A stretch of DNA of 64,000 nt. It comes from Mesoflavibacter sp. (lineage in GTDB: Bacteria; Pseudomonadota; Alphaproteobacteria; UBA8366; Aestuariispiraceae). A model generated the notes under the pieces. The model was not told where the DNA came from. It saw only the letters and a program-made list of their open reading frames with translations, and did not search any database. Of the stretch, positions 56,806-64,000 are shown piece by piece (within the stretch, counting starts at the first letter, position 1; each line of letters begins with the position of its first letter). A program made the translations under genes and the position numbers. The stretch covers positions 4,843,658 to 4,907,657 of the forward strand of contig CP051228.1 of the NCBI GenBank assembly GCA_017792345.1, given 5' to 3'.

Positions 56806-56853
56806 CGATGGTGGGCGCGGCAAGGATTGAACTTGCGACCCCTGCGATGTCAA
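56803..56853. repeat. attR-like 51-bp direct repeat within tRNA-Val
   Basis: Identical to 54944-54994. Here it forms the 3' part of the intact tRNA-Val gene, from the anticodon loop to the CCA end and six further bases. Confidence 0.93.
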
Positions 56854-56883
56854 CACAGTGCTCTCCCACTGAGCTACGCGCCC
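56809..56883 (-). tRNA. tRNA-Val (GAC)
   Basis: On the minus strand the 75-base gene folds as a complete cloverleaf: acceptor GGGCGCG/CGCGCCC, D-arm with AGCTCAGTGGGAGAGC, anticodon stem CTGTG/CGCAG with loop TTGACAT (anticodon GAC, valine), T-arm with GTTCAATCC, and an encoded CCA. It is the integration target of the adjacent RT island, and the gene has been regenerated by the insertion. Confidence 0.96.
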
Positions 56884-56904
56884 GCGTCTCTGTGGACGGC
56901 GCGG

Positions 56905-56933
56905 TGTTTAGCACCCGTTTTCGGGTCCATCAA
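56905..56933 (-). promoter_or_regulatory. tRNA-Val promoter
   Basis: On the minus strand TTGATG (56933-56928) and TAAACA (56910-56905) are separated by exactly 17 bases; transcription would start a few bases before the tRNA at 56883. Confidence 0.6.
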
Positions 56934-57045
56934 GCATTTGATCGCAGGAAAATTCATCGAACCGACATCCGGCGGCGGGAAAGCTGGCACAGGCCTTGCT
57001 TTGCCTGACGGTCGAGAGAGAAGTCTATCGGACGGGAGAGGTTCG

Positions 57046-57789
57046 ATGTTGCGCGTATCCCTGGCCCTGGCGCTGTTTTGCGCCCTTCTGACAACCGGTC
57101 CCAGCGTCCGGGCGGAAGATCTTGCCGCCGCCCCGGCAGGGGCTATCGCCCCGGGAGGCCGATCGGCAAAGGGCGATGCCGGACCCTGCGCTGCCGCCAT
57201 CGCCTTCGCGGAGCGGGCGAAGAACATCCCGGTCCATCTGCTGCAGGCGATTTCGCTGACCGAGAGCGGACGCTGGAGCGACGCCCACGATGCCTTCATC
57301 GCCTGGCCCTGGACGGTCATGGCGGAGGGCAAGGGCCGTTACCTGCCCAGCATGGCCGCCGCCATTGCCGAGGTGGAGGCGCTGCAGGCGCGCGGCGTGA
57401 CCAATATCGATGTCGGCTGCATGCAGGTGAACCTGTATTACCACGGCCGGAACTTCGCCAGCCTGGAAGATGCCTTCAACCCGATCCACAATGTTGCCTA
57501 TGCTACGACCTTCTTGACCGACCTGCGTCAGAAGCGCAGCAGTTGGACCCGGGCGGTTAAGGAATATCATTCGACCAAGCCGGAGCGGCAGGAAATCTAC
57601 CGCGAGCGCGTCATGCGGATCTGGGACGCGCTGAAAAAGGGCCGCCCGATCGGCGGGCGCGACACCGGGCTGGAAAGCGCCGGTTACGCCTATATCGCGA
57701 CCGCCGAATGGCCGCCGCGCAATTATCGCGCCCAGAAACAGATGGAAGCCGCCGCCCGCGCCCGGGTGATGACCAGCGGACAGTTCTAA
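57046..57789 (+). CDS. Secreted lytic transglycosylase-like protein
   Basis: A 247-residue protein with a signal peptide (LALALFCALLTTGPSVRA) and an SLT-like lysozyme fold. LLQAISLTESGRW supplies the likely catalytic Glu, and VGCMQVNLYYHGRNF with NPIHNVAYATTFL matches the GxMQxN and xNxxxGxxxL family motifs. GGGAGAGG precedes the ATG. It probably cleaves peptidoglycan glycan strands. In-frame codons upstream overlap the tRNA and are rejected. Confidence 0.88.
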   Translation: MLRVSLALALFCALLTTGPSVRAEDLAAAPAGAIAPGGRSAKGDAGPCAAAIAFAERAKNIPVHLLQAISLTESGRWSDAHDAFIAWPWTVMAEGKGRYLPSMAAAIAEVEALQARGVTNIDVGCMQVNLYYHGRNFASLEDAFNPIHNVAYATTFLTDLRQKRSSWTRAVKEYHSTKPERQEIYRERVMRIWDALKKGRPIGGRDTGLESAGYAYIATAEWPPRNYRAQKQMEAAARARVMTSGQF

Positions 57790-57905
57790 TCCGACCGATC
57801 CGAAGCGCTTTATTGTACCCGGACATTTTTGCCCCGCCCGCCGTCTTGCGGGCCGCGACCGGATCGTCTTAAGTCGTCACGGCATAGAACAAAGAGGGGG
57901 CGGCC

Positions 57906-59117
57906 ATGAGCGACGCGGGTACAATGGATCTGGATGTCGAAGGACTGCGCGCGGACACACCGGGCTGCGGCGGCGGGTTGATCCATCTGAACAATGCCGG
58001 GGCCGGACTGATGCCGCGCCCGGTGCTGGAAAGCGTCCAGGCGCATCTGACCCGCGAGGCGACGATCGGCGGCTACGAGGCCTTCAACCTGGCCAAGGAT
58101 CAGGCAGAAAGCCTGTATGCCAGCGCCGCGAAACTGATCGGCGGAAAGCCCAACGAGATCGCCTATCTGGAGAACGCGACCCGCGCCTGGGACGCCGTGT
58201 TCTATGCCTTCGACTGGCAGCCCGGCGACACGGTCGTGACCGCCCGGTCCGAGTACAATTCCAATATGATCGCCTTCCGGCATGCGGAAAAACGCCATGG
58301 CATCCGCGTCCTGCTGGCGCCAGACACGCCGGACGGTGCGGTCGATCCGGCGGGGCTGGAGGCGCTGCTGGACGACAGCGTGAAACTGATATGCCTGTCC
58401 CACATGCCGACCAATGACGGGTTGGTGAACCCGGCGGAGGCCGTCGGCGCGGTCGCGGCGAAGCACGGCATCCCCTATCTGCTGGATGCCTGCCAGTCGG
58501 TCGGACATTACCCGGTCGATGTCGCGAAGACCGGCTGTACCATGCTGTCGACCACGGGCCGGAAGTTCCTGCGCGGCCCGCGCGGCACGGGCTTCCTGTG
58601 GGTGCGCGAGGACTGGATCGGGAGGCTGGACCCGCCCTTCCTGGACAACCGCGCCGCCCGATGGACGGAAATCGACGGCTATGAAGTCTGGGACACCGCA
58701 CGGCGTTTCGAGAACTGGGAAAGCTTCGTTGCCGGCCGGATCGGCCTGGGGGTCGCCCTGGACTATGCCAACATGCTGGGCCCACAGGCGATCTGGAACC
58801 GGGTGACTGCCCTCGCCAATCGCATGCGGGCGGGCTTGGCGGCCATTCCCGGCATCACGGTCCATGACCGCGGCACGGTGAAAAGCGCCATCGTCACCTT
58901 CTCCCACAAGGAGGTGGCGACGACGGAGATCGTGAACCGCCTCAGGCTGGAACACCGGATCAACACCTCAGCCTCGGACGTACAACTGACCCGGACCGAT
59001 ACGCTGGACACGGGGATCAAGGCGATGGTCCGCGCCTCGCCGCATGTCTACAATACGGAAGATGAGATCGACACGTTGCTGAACGCCGTCGCCAGGATCG
59101 TTCAGGTCCGGAAATAG
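57906..59117 (+). CDS. Class V aminotransferase / cysteine desulfurase-like
   Basis: A 403-residue PLP enzyme. It has IHLNNAGAGLMPRPV at the N-terminus, the YLLDACQSVGHYPVDV Asp/Gln PLP contacts and the Schiff-base Lys in STTGRKFLRGPRGTGF. It lacks an evident Cys-loop of the IscS type, so the activity may be an epimerase, lyase or desulfurase; unknown. Its 3' end overlaps the convergent membrane protein gene by 16 bases. Confidence 0.85.
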   Translation: MSDAGTMDLDVEGLRADTPGCGGGLIHLNNAGAGLMPRPVLESVQAHLTREATIGGYEAFNLAKDQAESLYASAAKLIGGKPNEIAYLENATRAWDAVFYAFDWQPGDTVVTARSEYNSNMIAFRHAEKRHGIRVLLAPDTPDGAVDPAGLEALLDDSVKLICLSHMPTNDGLVNPAEAVGAVAAKHGIPYLLDACQSVGHYPVDVAKTGCTMLSTTGRKFLRGPRGTGFLWVREDWIGRLDPPFLDNRAARWTEIDGYEVWDTARRFENWESFVAGRIGLGVALDYANMLGPQAIWNRVTALANRMRAGLAAIPGITVHDRGTVKSAIVTFSHKEVATTEIVNRLRLEHRINTSASDVQLTRTDTLDTGIKAMVRASPHVYNTEDEIDTLLNAVARIVQVRK

Positions 59118-59956
59118 GCGTAGACGCGGCCGATATAGGCGCAGGCCAGCAGAATGCCCAACGCCTGGATCGCCGCCCGGATCGCCCCGCCCAGCAGCCA
59201 GACGCCCGAAGGCAGGACCATGCCGAAGCCGATCATCAGGGCAAGCTGAGCCAGGAACAGGATCCCGGCAAAGCTGACCAGGGACCAGAAGAGCGGCCAT
59301 GCCTGGGGCTTGGTTTCCGCCCAACCGCCCTTGACGTCGAAGGCATCACCCAGCGCCGTCGCCCCCAGCGCCGGCATGAACCGGGACGTCACGTAAACGA
59401 AGGCCGCGAGGCCGAAGGCCGATCCGGCGATGCTGGTCAGGCTCATCAGCGTGCTGCCGACACCGCCGGCCAGGGTCCCGATAATCGCCGACAGGACGCT
59501 GACCACCAGGGTCGCGGCGATCAGGACGCCGATCATGGCCCCAAGAGACATTAGCGCGATCAGCACATAGGCCGACAGATACCGCACTTCCGTGCCGCCC
59601 AGAGACAGCAGCGGAAACCGACCGTCTTCCGGCGGGCCATAGACGGTCAGGCGAATCCAGATGGTTATCGCAGGGACCAGCAGGACGAGGCTCACGATTT
59701 CATAGGCGAGAACTTCCAGCAGTCCGCCCGGCGCCGTCATGTACTCGATCAACTGGGCGAGATCGTTGCCTTCCGGCGGGGCGGGCGGCAGCGGCAGCAT
59801 CGACGTCACCACCAGGCTGGCAGCGACGAAAGCGACCAGCGACAACCAGGCGGAGCGCAGATAAAGCCCGAAATGCGAGAACGGCAGCATGAAGCTGCCC
59901 AGCACGATATCCTTTGTCGGAAAGACCCCCGGCCCGGCCTCATCGGGTTTGCTCAC
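59102..59956 (-). CDS. Polytopic membrane protein of unknown function
   Basis: A 284-residue protein with about six to seven predicted helices. The N-terminal pattern (VLGSFMLPFSHFGLYLRSAWLSLVAF) parallels that of the next gene (VFGSVGFAYREGIGKYATYLKVAWLPAVV), so the two are probably distant paralogues. The start is GTG at 59956 with CAGGGGG upstream. No known transporter signature is visible. Confidence 0.7.
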   Translation of the reverse strand: MSKPDEAGPGVFPTKDIVLGSFMLPFSHFGLYLRSAWLSLVAFVAASLVVTSMLPLPPAPPEGNDLAQLIEYMTAPGGLLEVLAYEIVSLVLLVPAITIWIRLTVYGPPEDGRFPLLSLGGTEVRYLSAYVLIALMSLGAMIGVLIAATLVVSVLSAIIGTLAGGVGSTLMSLTSIAGSAFGLAAFVYVTSRFMPALGATALGDAFDVKGGWAETKPQAWPLFWSLVSFAGILFLAQLALMIGFGMVLPSGVWLLGGAIRAAIQALGILLACAYIGRVYAYFRT

Positions 59957-60059
59957 GATACCCCCTGCGCGCGATCAACAAGACGCGTTGGATATAGGGA
60001 CTTCGGAAAGGTTTGACCACCATTCCGGGGGCGAAGCGCCTAGACTGATTGAGACCTCC

Positions 60060-60947
60060 TCAGGCCGGGTGACGGTCGCGCAGAGCCAACAGCCGCTCCC
60101 GCAGGCGTCCGTAGATTCCCGATTGGAAACAGCAATAGACCGCCAGCGATGGCAGGATGACGATGAATGCCAGAACGGCGTCCAATACCAACCGCCCGAT
60201 GGTCTCGCCGAACGCACCAAACAGCGATGAGAAGATCACGATCACAAATCCGCCCCCCATTCCGGCGATGAAGCCGATCAGGGCGAAGAGGAGCGCACTG
60301 CTGATAACTAGGACCAGGACACTGAAGAAAATGCGCCACCCCTGCCCTCGCGTGATCTGCCAGGGCTCGGACACGGATACTTCGTCGCCGACCGCCGCGC
60401 CGACCAGCAGGGGGATCATGCGCCCGATGCAATAGACATACGCCACGATCGCGGAGAACCCCACGATGAACGCCAGTGCGGCGGTCACGATGGTTGATAG
60501 AATGGCAAAAAGAACTGCCCCGAAAATCACGCAGCACAGGAACAGGAACAGCGACGCCAGCAGCAATCGGCGTTCCCGCGTGCCATAGGGCCATTTCGAC
60601 CCGCCCAACGCGAATTCGGGGCCCATCGCAGCCTGACGATACCAGACTGCGTAGAGCGGGATCACCAGAAGAACCTGAAGGACGGTTGCCAGGAGGAGGG
60701 CTACGATGAACTCGCTGGAAAAAAACTGCGAGAAAGGATCGGCGACCTGATCCTGCGTCCCATCGTTCGAGAGCAAATGGGGCATCACATAGCTTGGCAA
60801 TGTCATCACGGCCGCCGCGACGACCGCGGGCAGCCATGCGACCTTCAGATAGGTCGCGTATTTGCCGATACCCTCACGGTAGGCAAAACCGACAGAACCG
60901 AAAACCGGGACCTTTGACGGCACCGTCGTTTCATTCACATCACTCAT
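60060..60947 (-). CDS. Polytopic membrane protein, paralogue of the previous gene
   Basis: A 295-residue protein with about six hydrophobic helices. ATG 60947 is chosen because GGGGAGGG precedes it; the frame upstream is open but has no homology. The 103-bp gap to the downstream gene (59957-60059) allows one transcript. Function unknown; both genes lack an enzyme or transporter motif that I recognise. Confidence 0.72.
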   Translation of the reverse strand: MSDVNETTVPSKVPVFGSVGFAYREGIGKYATYLKVAWLPAVVAAAVMTLPSYVMPHLLSNDGTQDQVADPFSQFFSSEFIVALLLATVLQVLLVIPLYAVWYRQAAMGPEFALGGSKWPYGTRERRLLLASLFLFLCCVIFGAVLFAILSTIVTAALAFIVGFSAIVAYVYCIGRMIPLLVGAAVGDEVSVSEPWQITRGQGWRIFFSVLVLVISSALLFALIGFIAGMGGGFVIVIFSSLFGAFGETIGRLVLDAVLAFIVILPSLAVYCCFQSGIYGRLRERLLALRDRHPA

Positions 60948-61101
60948 CGCCCTCCCCCGCCGCAACCACGAAGACAAATTTCCCAACAAGGGAACTATGC
61001 GGGGTTGCGCAGGGCAAGAAAACAAAATATGTGCCGCCGGGTAGAGCCTGCTACCGCCGGAATGACAGGGTACGCAAGGGATGGCCGCCGATACGCTCGG
61101 C

Positions 61102-61569
61102 TCAATCTTCCGCATCGTCGTCGCGGTCGCGGTCCGCGTCCAAGAACGCGCGGATTTCGGCCAGGGCAGGCAGAAGCGCCGCAACCTGGTCCGGGGGTAT
61201 GGCGGCGGCCAGACGCTGGAAATTGGGATCCAGCGCACGAATGGCCTCCACGCGAAACCGGCGCCCCGGCTCGGTCAGCCACACCCGCTTGCTGCGGCCG
61301 TCCTTGGGATTGGGCCGCATTTCGACCAGGCCATGCTTCACCAGACCGGTCAGGGTATGGGTCATTGTCGTCTTGGGCACCTGAAAGGCCCTGGCCAGGG
61401 TGTTCGGCGTCTGGCCGTCCCGGACCCTGGTCAGATGGTTCAGGACAGAGAAATGCGGCAGCATCAGCCCATCCGGGAGCCGCGCCTCCATCGCCGCGCG
61501 GCTCAACTGTGAGAGGATGCCGATCTCGTTGAAAAATCTGAAGTAAATCAGCCGCGTTTCGTCGTCCAT
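61102..61569 (-). CDS. MarR-family transcriptional regulator
   Basis: A 155-residue winged-helix repressor. LMLPHFSVLNHLTRVRDGQTPNTLARAFQVPKTTMTHTLTGLVKHGLVEMRPNPKDGRSKRVWLT is the classic MarR DNA-binding domain (helix-turn-helix and wing), here read in pieces. It is encoded 13 bases after the nitroreductase gene, so it is the second gene of that operon and probably autoregulates from the palindrome at 62695-62734. Confidence 0.93.
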   Translation of the reverse strand: MDDETRLIYFRFFNEIGILSQLSRAAMEARLPDGLMLPHFSVLNHLTRVRDGQTPNTLARAFQVPKTTMTHTLTGLVKHGLVEMRPNPKDGRSKRVWLTEPGRRFRVEAIRALDPNFQRLAAAIPPDQVAALLPALAEIRAFLDADRDRDDDAED

Positions 61570-61582
61570 TCCGGACCTTGCT

Positions 61583-62680
61583 CTAAAGAATCTTGTTTTC
61601 CAACGGCCAGCGCGGGGCGGGCGGTTTGGCCGGTCCGAAACCCAGCCTTCCGATCATCTGGACAGTATGCCCCGGTTCGGCCAGCAGGTCATGGGCCGAC
61701 TGACGGTGTTCCGCCATTTCGGGATATTCCTGAAGCGCCTGACTGACCGGATGGAGGGACAGGCCGAGCCCCGTCGTCGCCAGATTGAGGCGCATCCACT
61801 GACGTCCGGCGCCGATCTGGTGGTCTCGGGTGTTCCCGGCGGTGGTGACGACCGCATAGGCCGGCGTGGCGGCCAGCATCTCCTGATAGATCGCAAAGCC
61901 CTGCTGGTAGGATGTCGATGTCGGGTCCAACTGTGCCTGCCGGCTCAACATGCCGAAGGTGATCAAGAGTTCCAGCATGCCACCGCCGAGATCGATGCCG
62001 TCCGGATTGGCTTCGATCTCGGACTTGCCGAGCCGCATCAGTTCCACACTTTCCCGATGGGTCCTGGGCGTTTCGGCTTCCACCTTCCATGCCCTCCAGG
62101 TCAGGTCGCGCAATGCCGTGACTGTGTCCGGATCCGTGACAATGTCCGCCATCGCCTGAAGCCCGAAGGCCAATTCCTCGGGGATTGCACGGTCTTCGAA
62201 CGGTTCCTTGCAGGAACGTCGGTCCAGCATGTGGTCGAATAACGGGCTGCGTTCCGCGCCTGGCTGAAAGACGATGCGCGCGGTCGGCCCATCCTCTCCC
62301 TCCGGAAACAGTGTCGTCTCCAGCTTGAAGCCTCGGGCACTCGCCGCGATGTCCAGACCTTCCAGGAAACAACCCATCCCGATGGTCAATTGCCTGTCAT
62401 TGGGATCGGTTTCAGGGAGGTTCAGCGTTCTGTCGCGATGAAGGATCACCGTGTCGTCACCGACCAGTTCCGCCAGCCACGGCTGACGGTTATGCGGGTT
62501 AGGTGCCAGGATCGCGTAGGACAGCGCAAACCGGCGGGGCTCGTCATAGCCCCCCGCTACCCGCCAGGGCGCCAACGCCTTATCCGGAGACCGGGTGGCG
62601 ACATGGCCGGTCCATCCGCCGGCTGCGAGAATGGTACCGCCCCCGATCAGGGCGAGGGTCTTACGTCGGGAAAGGGACAT
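61583..62680 (-). CDS. Exported Acg-type nitroreductase family flavoprotein
   Basis: A 365-residue protein with a twin-arginine-type signal (SRRKTLALIGGGTILAAGG) and a nitroreductase fold: APNPHNRQPW at the N-terminus and GLGLSLHPVSQALQEYPEM with LGFGPAKPPAPR near the end. It should bind FMN and leave the cell through Tat, though activity is unproved. It forms an operon with marR. Confidence 0.85.
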   Translation of the reverse strand: MSLSRRKTLALIGGGTILAAGGWTGHVATRSPDKALAPWRVAGGYDEPRRFALSYAILAPNPHNRQPWLAELVGDDTVILHRDRTLNLPETDPNDRQLTIGMGCFLEGLDIAASARGFKLETTLFPEGEDGPTARIVFQPGAERSPLFDHMLDRRSCKEPFEDRAIPEELAFGLQAMADIVTDPDTVTALRDLTWRAWKVEAETPRTHRESVELMRLGKSEIEANPDGIDLGGGMLELLITFGMLSRQAQLDPTSTSYQQGFAIYQEMLAATPAYAVVTTAGNTRDHQIGAGRQWMRLNLATTGLGLSLHPVSQALQEYPEMAEHRQSAHDLLAEPGHTVQMIGRLGFGPAKPPAPRWPLENKIL

Positions 62681-62694
62681 CGATCAAACTCCAC

Positions 62695-62738
62695 TTAGTG
62701 CGATTTCGTATTATATAGTTCAATACCGCACTAACTAA
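62695..62738 (-). promoter_or_regulatory. Promoter with inverted repeats upstream of nitroreductase-marR
   Basis: On the minus strand TTAGTT and a perfect TATAAT are 17 bases apart (62738-62733 and 62715-62710). The promoter lies within an inverted repeat TTAGTGCG...CGCACTAA (62695-62702 and 62727-62734); a second pair GTATT/AATAC lies inside (62708-62712, 62722-62726). This is the expected layout of a MarR operator. Confidence 0.75.
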
Positions 62739-62821
62739 CAATAGCAAAGTTGTTTAGCCCGCTCGTCGTGCCGCGACGGCTGGCTAAAGACACCTTGGAC
62801 TGAGGGGAAAAGTATGGACGT

Positions 62822-62861
62822 CCGCCGATCCGGCCTGCCGTAAAACAGACCGGATTGGCGG
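62822..62861 (-). terminator. Terminator after the creatinase gene
   Basis: CCGCCGATCCGG and CCGGATTGGCGG form a 12-bp stem with one G-T wobble around 16 bases, 21 bases past the creatinase stop. The downstream T run is short (CTTTT). Confidence 0.65.
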
Positions 62862-62881
62862 CGCCGCAGTTACGTCATGCC

Positions 62882-64000
62882 CTAGCGCGCCCGGATGATG
62901 TTGTGTTCCGGTCCGAAGGGGAAGCCGGTGATGTTCTCCGCGCCGTCCTCCGTGACGATCAGGATATCGTGCTCGCGATAACCGCCGGCGCCGGGCAGGC
63001 CTTCGGGCAGCATGATCATCGGTTCCATGGACACGACCATGCCGGGCTGCAGGACGGTGTCGATATCCTCGCGCAGTTCGACGCCCGCCTCGCGGCCGTA
63101 GTAGTGACTCAGCACCCCGAAACTGTGGCCATAGCCGAAGGACCGGTACTGCAGCAGATCCCATTCGCGATACATGTCGTTCAGTTCGGCCGCGATATCG
63201 CAGCACCGCGCGCCGGGTTTGATCAGGTCCAGCCCGCGCCGGTGAACGGCGACGTTCTTTTCCCACAGATCGAGATGCGCGTCGGAGGCATGTTCGCAGA
63301 ACAGAGTGCGTTCCAGCGCCGTGTAATAGCCGAAGATCATCGGGAAGGTGTTCAGCGACAGGATGTCCCCCGCCTGGACCACCCGGTTGGTGACCGGGTT
63401 ATGGGCCCCGTCCGTGTTGATGCCCGATTGGAACCAGGTCCAGGTATCCATCAACTCGACATAGGGATAGGACCCCGCGATCTCGCGGATCATCGCATTG
63501 GTGCCGGCAATGGCGACCTCATGCTCCGGCACGCCGGCGGCCACGGCCTCGGCCACCGCGGCCCCGCCGATATCGGCGACCTGGGCGCCTTTGCGGATCA
63601 GGACGTGCTCTTCCGCCGACTTGATCGTGCGCATCCACATGGACGGCTGACCGACATCGACCAGTTCCACGCCGGGCAGTGCGTCTTGAAGCTGGCGTTG
63701 CGTGTCCAGCGTGATGTGGTCGAACTCAACCCCCAGCCGCTTCACGCCCTTGGTCAGGGTCTGGACGGCATGAAAATAGTTGTCCTTGCGCCAGTCGGTA
63801 TAGGTGACGTTGTCCCCAAAGGTTCGACGCCAGGGCTGTCCGCCGTCGATCCCGGCGGAGATGGAAGTGGCGCCGTCCTGGTCGATGACGAAACCGTATT
63901 TCCGCCCGAAATAGCAGTAAACGAAGCCCGCGTAATAGTTGATGCAGTGATAGGAGGTGAACAGGCAGGCATCGACATCGTTCTGCCCCATCCAGTCGCG
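62882..64000 (-). CDS. Creatinase (creatine amidinohydrolase), 5' end cut
   Basis: M24-fold hydrolase that converts creatine to sarcosine and urea. About 370 C-terminal residues are in the window; roughly 30-40 N-terminal residues lie beyond 64000. The segments YTDWRKDNYF, DTWTWFQSGINTDGAHNPVT, SLNTFPMIFGYYTALERTL, FGYGHSFGVLSHYYGREAG and MEPMIMLPEGLPGAGGYREHD closely match Pseudomonas creatinase. No metal-ligand set of typical aminopeptidase P is complete, in agreement with creatinase. Sarcosine oxidase would be expected just outside the window. Confidence 0.92.
   Translation of the reverse strand, partial: RDWMGQNDVDACLFTSYHCINYYAGFVYCYFGRKYGFVIDQDGATSISAGIDGGQPWRRTFGDNVTYTDWRKDNYFHAVQTLTKGVKRLGVEFDHITLDTQRQLQDALPGVELVDVGQPSMWMRTIKSAEEHVLIRKGAQVADIGGAAVAEAVAAGVPEHEVAIAGTNAMIREIAGSYPYVELMDTWTWFQSGINTDGAHNPVTNRVVQAGDILSLNTFPMIFGYYTALERTLFCEHASDAHLDLWEKNVAVHRRGLDLIKPGARCCDIAAELNDMYREWDLLQYRSFGYGHSFGVLSHYYGREAGVELREDIDTVLQPGMVVSMEPMIMLPEGLPGAGGYREHDILIVTEDGAENITGFPFGPEHNIIRAR

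Larger units (their letters stand above)
54944..56853. mobile_element. tRNA-Val-integrated mini-island with one reverse transcriptase
   Basis: The island is bounded by the 51-bp direct repeat; one unit (54944-56802) is 1,859 bp. The interior is visibly AT-richer than the flanks. Its only convincing gene is a reverse transcriptase. The geometry is exactly that of site-specific insertion into a tRNA 3' end: the intact tRNA on the right takes its 3' end and terminator from the element, and the original 3' end remains at the left. No integrase is encoded, so it either decayed from a larger element or is mobilised in trans. Confidence 0.85.

Noticed and set aside
54944..56853. Diversity-generating retroelement
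   Set aside because: No Avd-like gene, no template/variable repeat pair and no lectin-fold target gene are visible.
1..64000. CRISPR arrays or rRNA genes
   Set aside because: No regularly spaced repeats of 24-40 bases and no rRNA-like sequence were seen.

Overview
The window is GC-rich, densely coded chromosomal DNA of an alphaproteobacterium, most likely a Rhodospirillales-type marine or soil lineage. The evidence is gene order and content: yebC-ruvCAB-ybgC-tolQRAB-pal-cpoB-tilS-ftsH in one run, an ALA synthase (C4 haem route), a DivK-type regulator, zapA / 6S-like RNA / 5-FCL synteny, and polyamine uptake genes. Species cannot be named from the sequence alone.

Layout. 1-12.7 kb (minus strand): membrane proteolysis (ftsH), tRNA-Ile lysidine synthesis (tilS), the complete Tol-Pal envelope machine and the RuvABC resolvasome. 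12.8-14.8 kb (plus): a response regulator with two tandem, nearly identical HPt-like proteins. 14.8-17.2 kb (minus): YmdB-type phosphoesterase, 5-formyl-THF cyclo-ligase, a probable 6S RNA, zapA and its coiled-coil partner. 17.3-27.5 kb: central carbon genes (tkt, gap, fbaB, thiE-like) interrupted by an exporter, an unknown protein, a glyoxalase-fold protein and a TPR-sulfotransferase; pgk is missing from its usual place. 27.5-36 kb: soluble transhydrogenase, EpmA and EF-P (divergent), inositol monophosphatase, then an OmpA protein plus a MotA/MotB-like proton-channel pair. 36-45 kb: ribokinase, a class III aminotransferase, hemA, and a four-gene polyamine-type ABC importer ending at a strong terminator. 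45-54.9 kb: small regulators, a DivK homologue, S41 protease, gamma carbonic anhydrase, a complete NOX5-like EF-hand flavocytochrome, cytochrome c, aldo-keto reductase, EamA exporter and a phosphatase.

The most unusual region is 54.9-56.9 kb. A 51-bp exact direct repeat of the 3' part of tRNA-Val(GAC) flanks a 1.86-kb, visibly AT-richer insertion. Its only convincing gene is a 422-residue reverse transcriptase, preceded by about 365 bp of non-coding DNA with a promoter and hairpins. Repeated ACTGCACCA motifs lie at both ends, resembling integrase arm sites, but there is no integrase. This looks like a minimal RT-based cargo or satellite island, possibly an RT plus ncRNA system.

57-64 kb returns to ordinary genes: a lytic transglycosylase-like protein, a class V aminotransferase, two polytopic membrane proteins, a MarR-nitroreductase operon with a palindromic promoter, and a creatinase cut by the window end.

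Functional links: Tol-Pal, CpoB, ZapA, DivK and the transglycosylase all serve cell division and envelope constriction. The polyproline-rich TolA and OmpA proteins probably depend on the EF-P/EpmA pair in the same window. The polyamine importer sits beside a possible polyamine transaminase.
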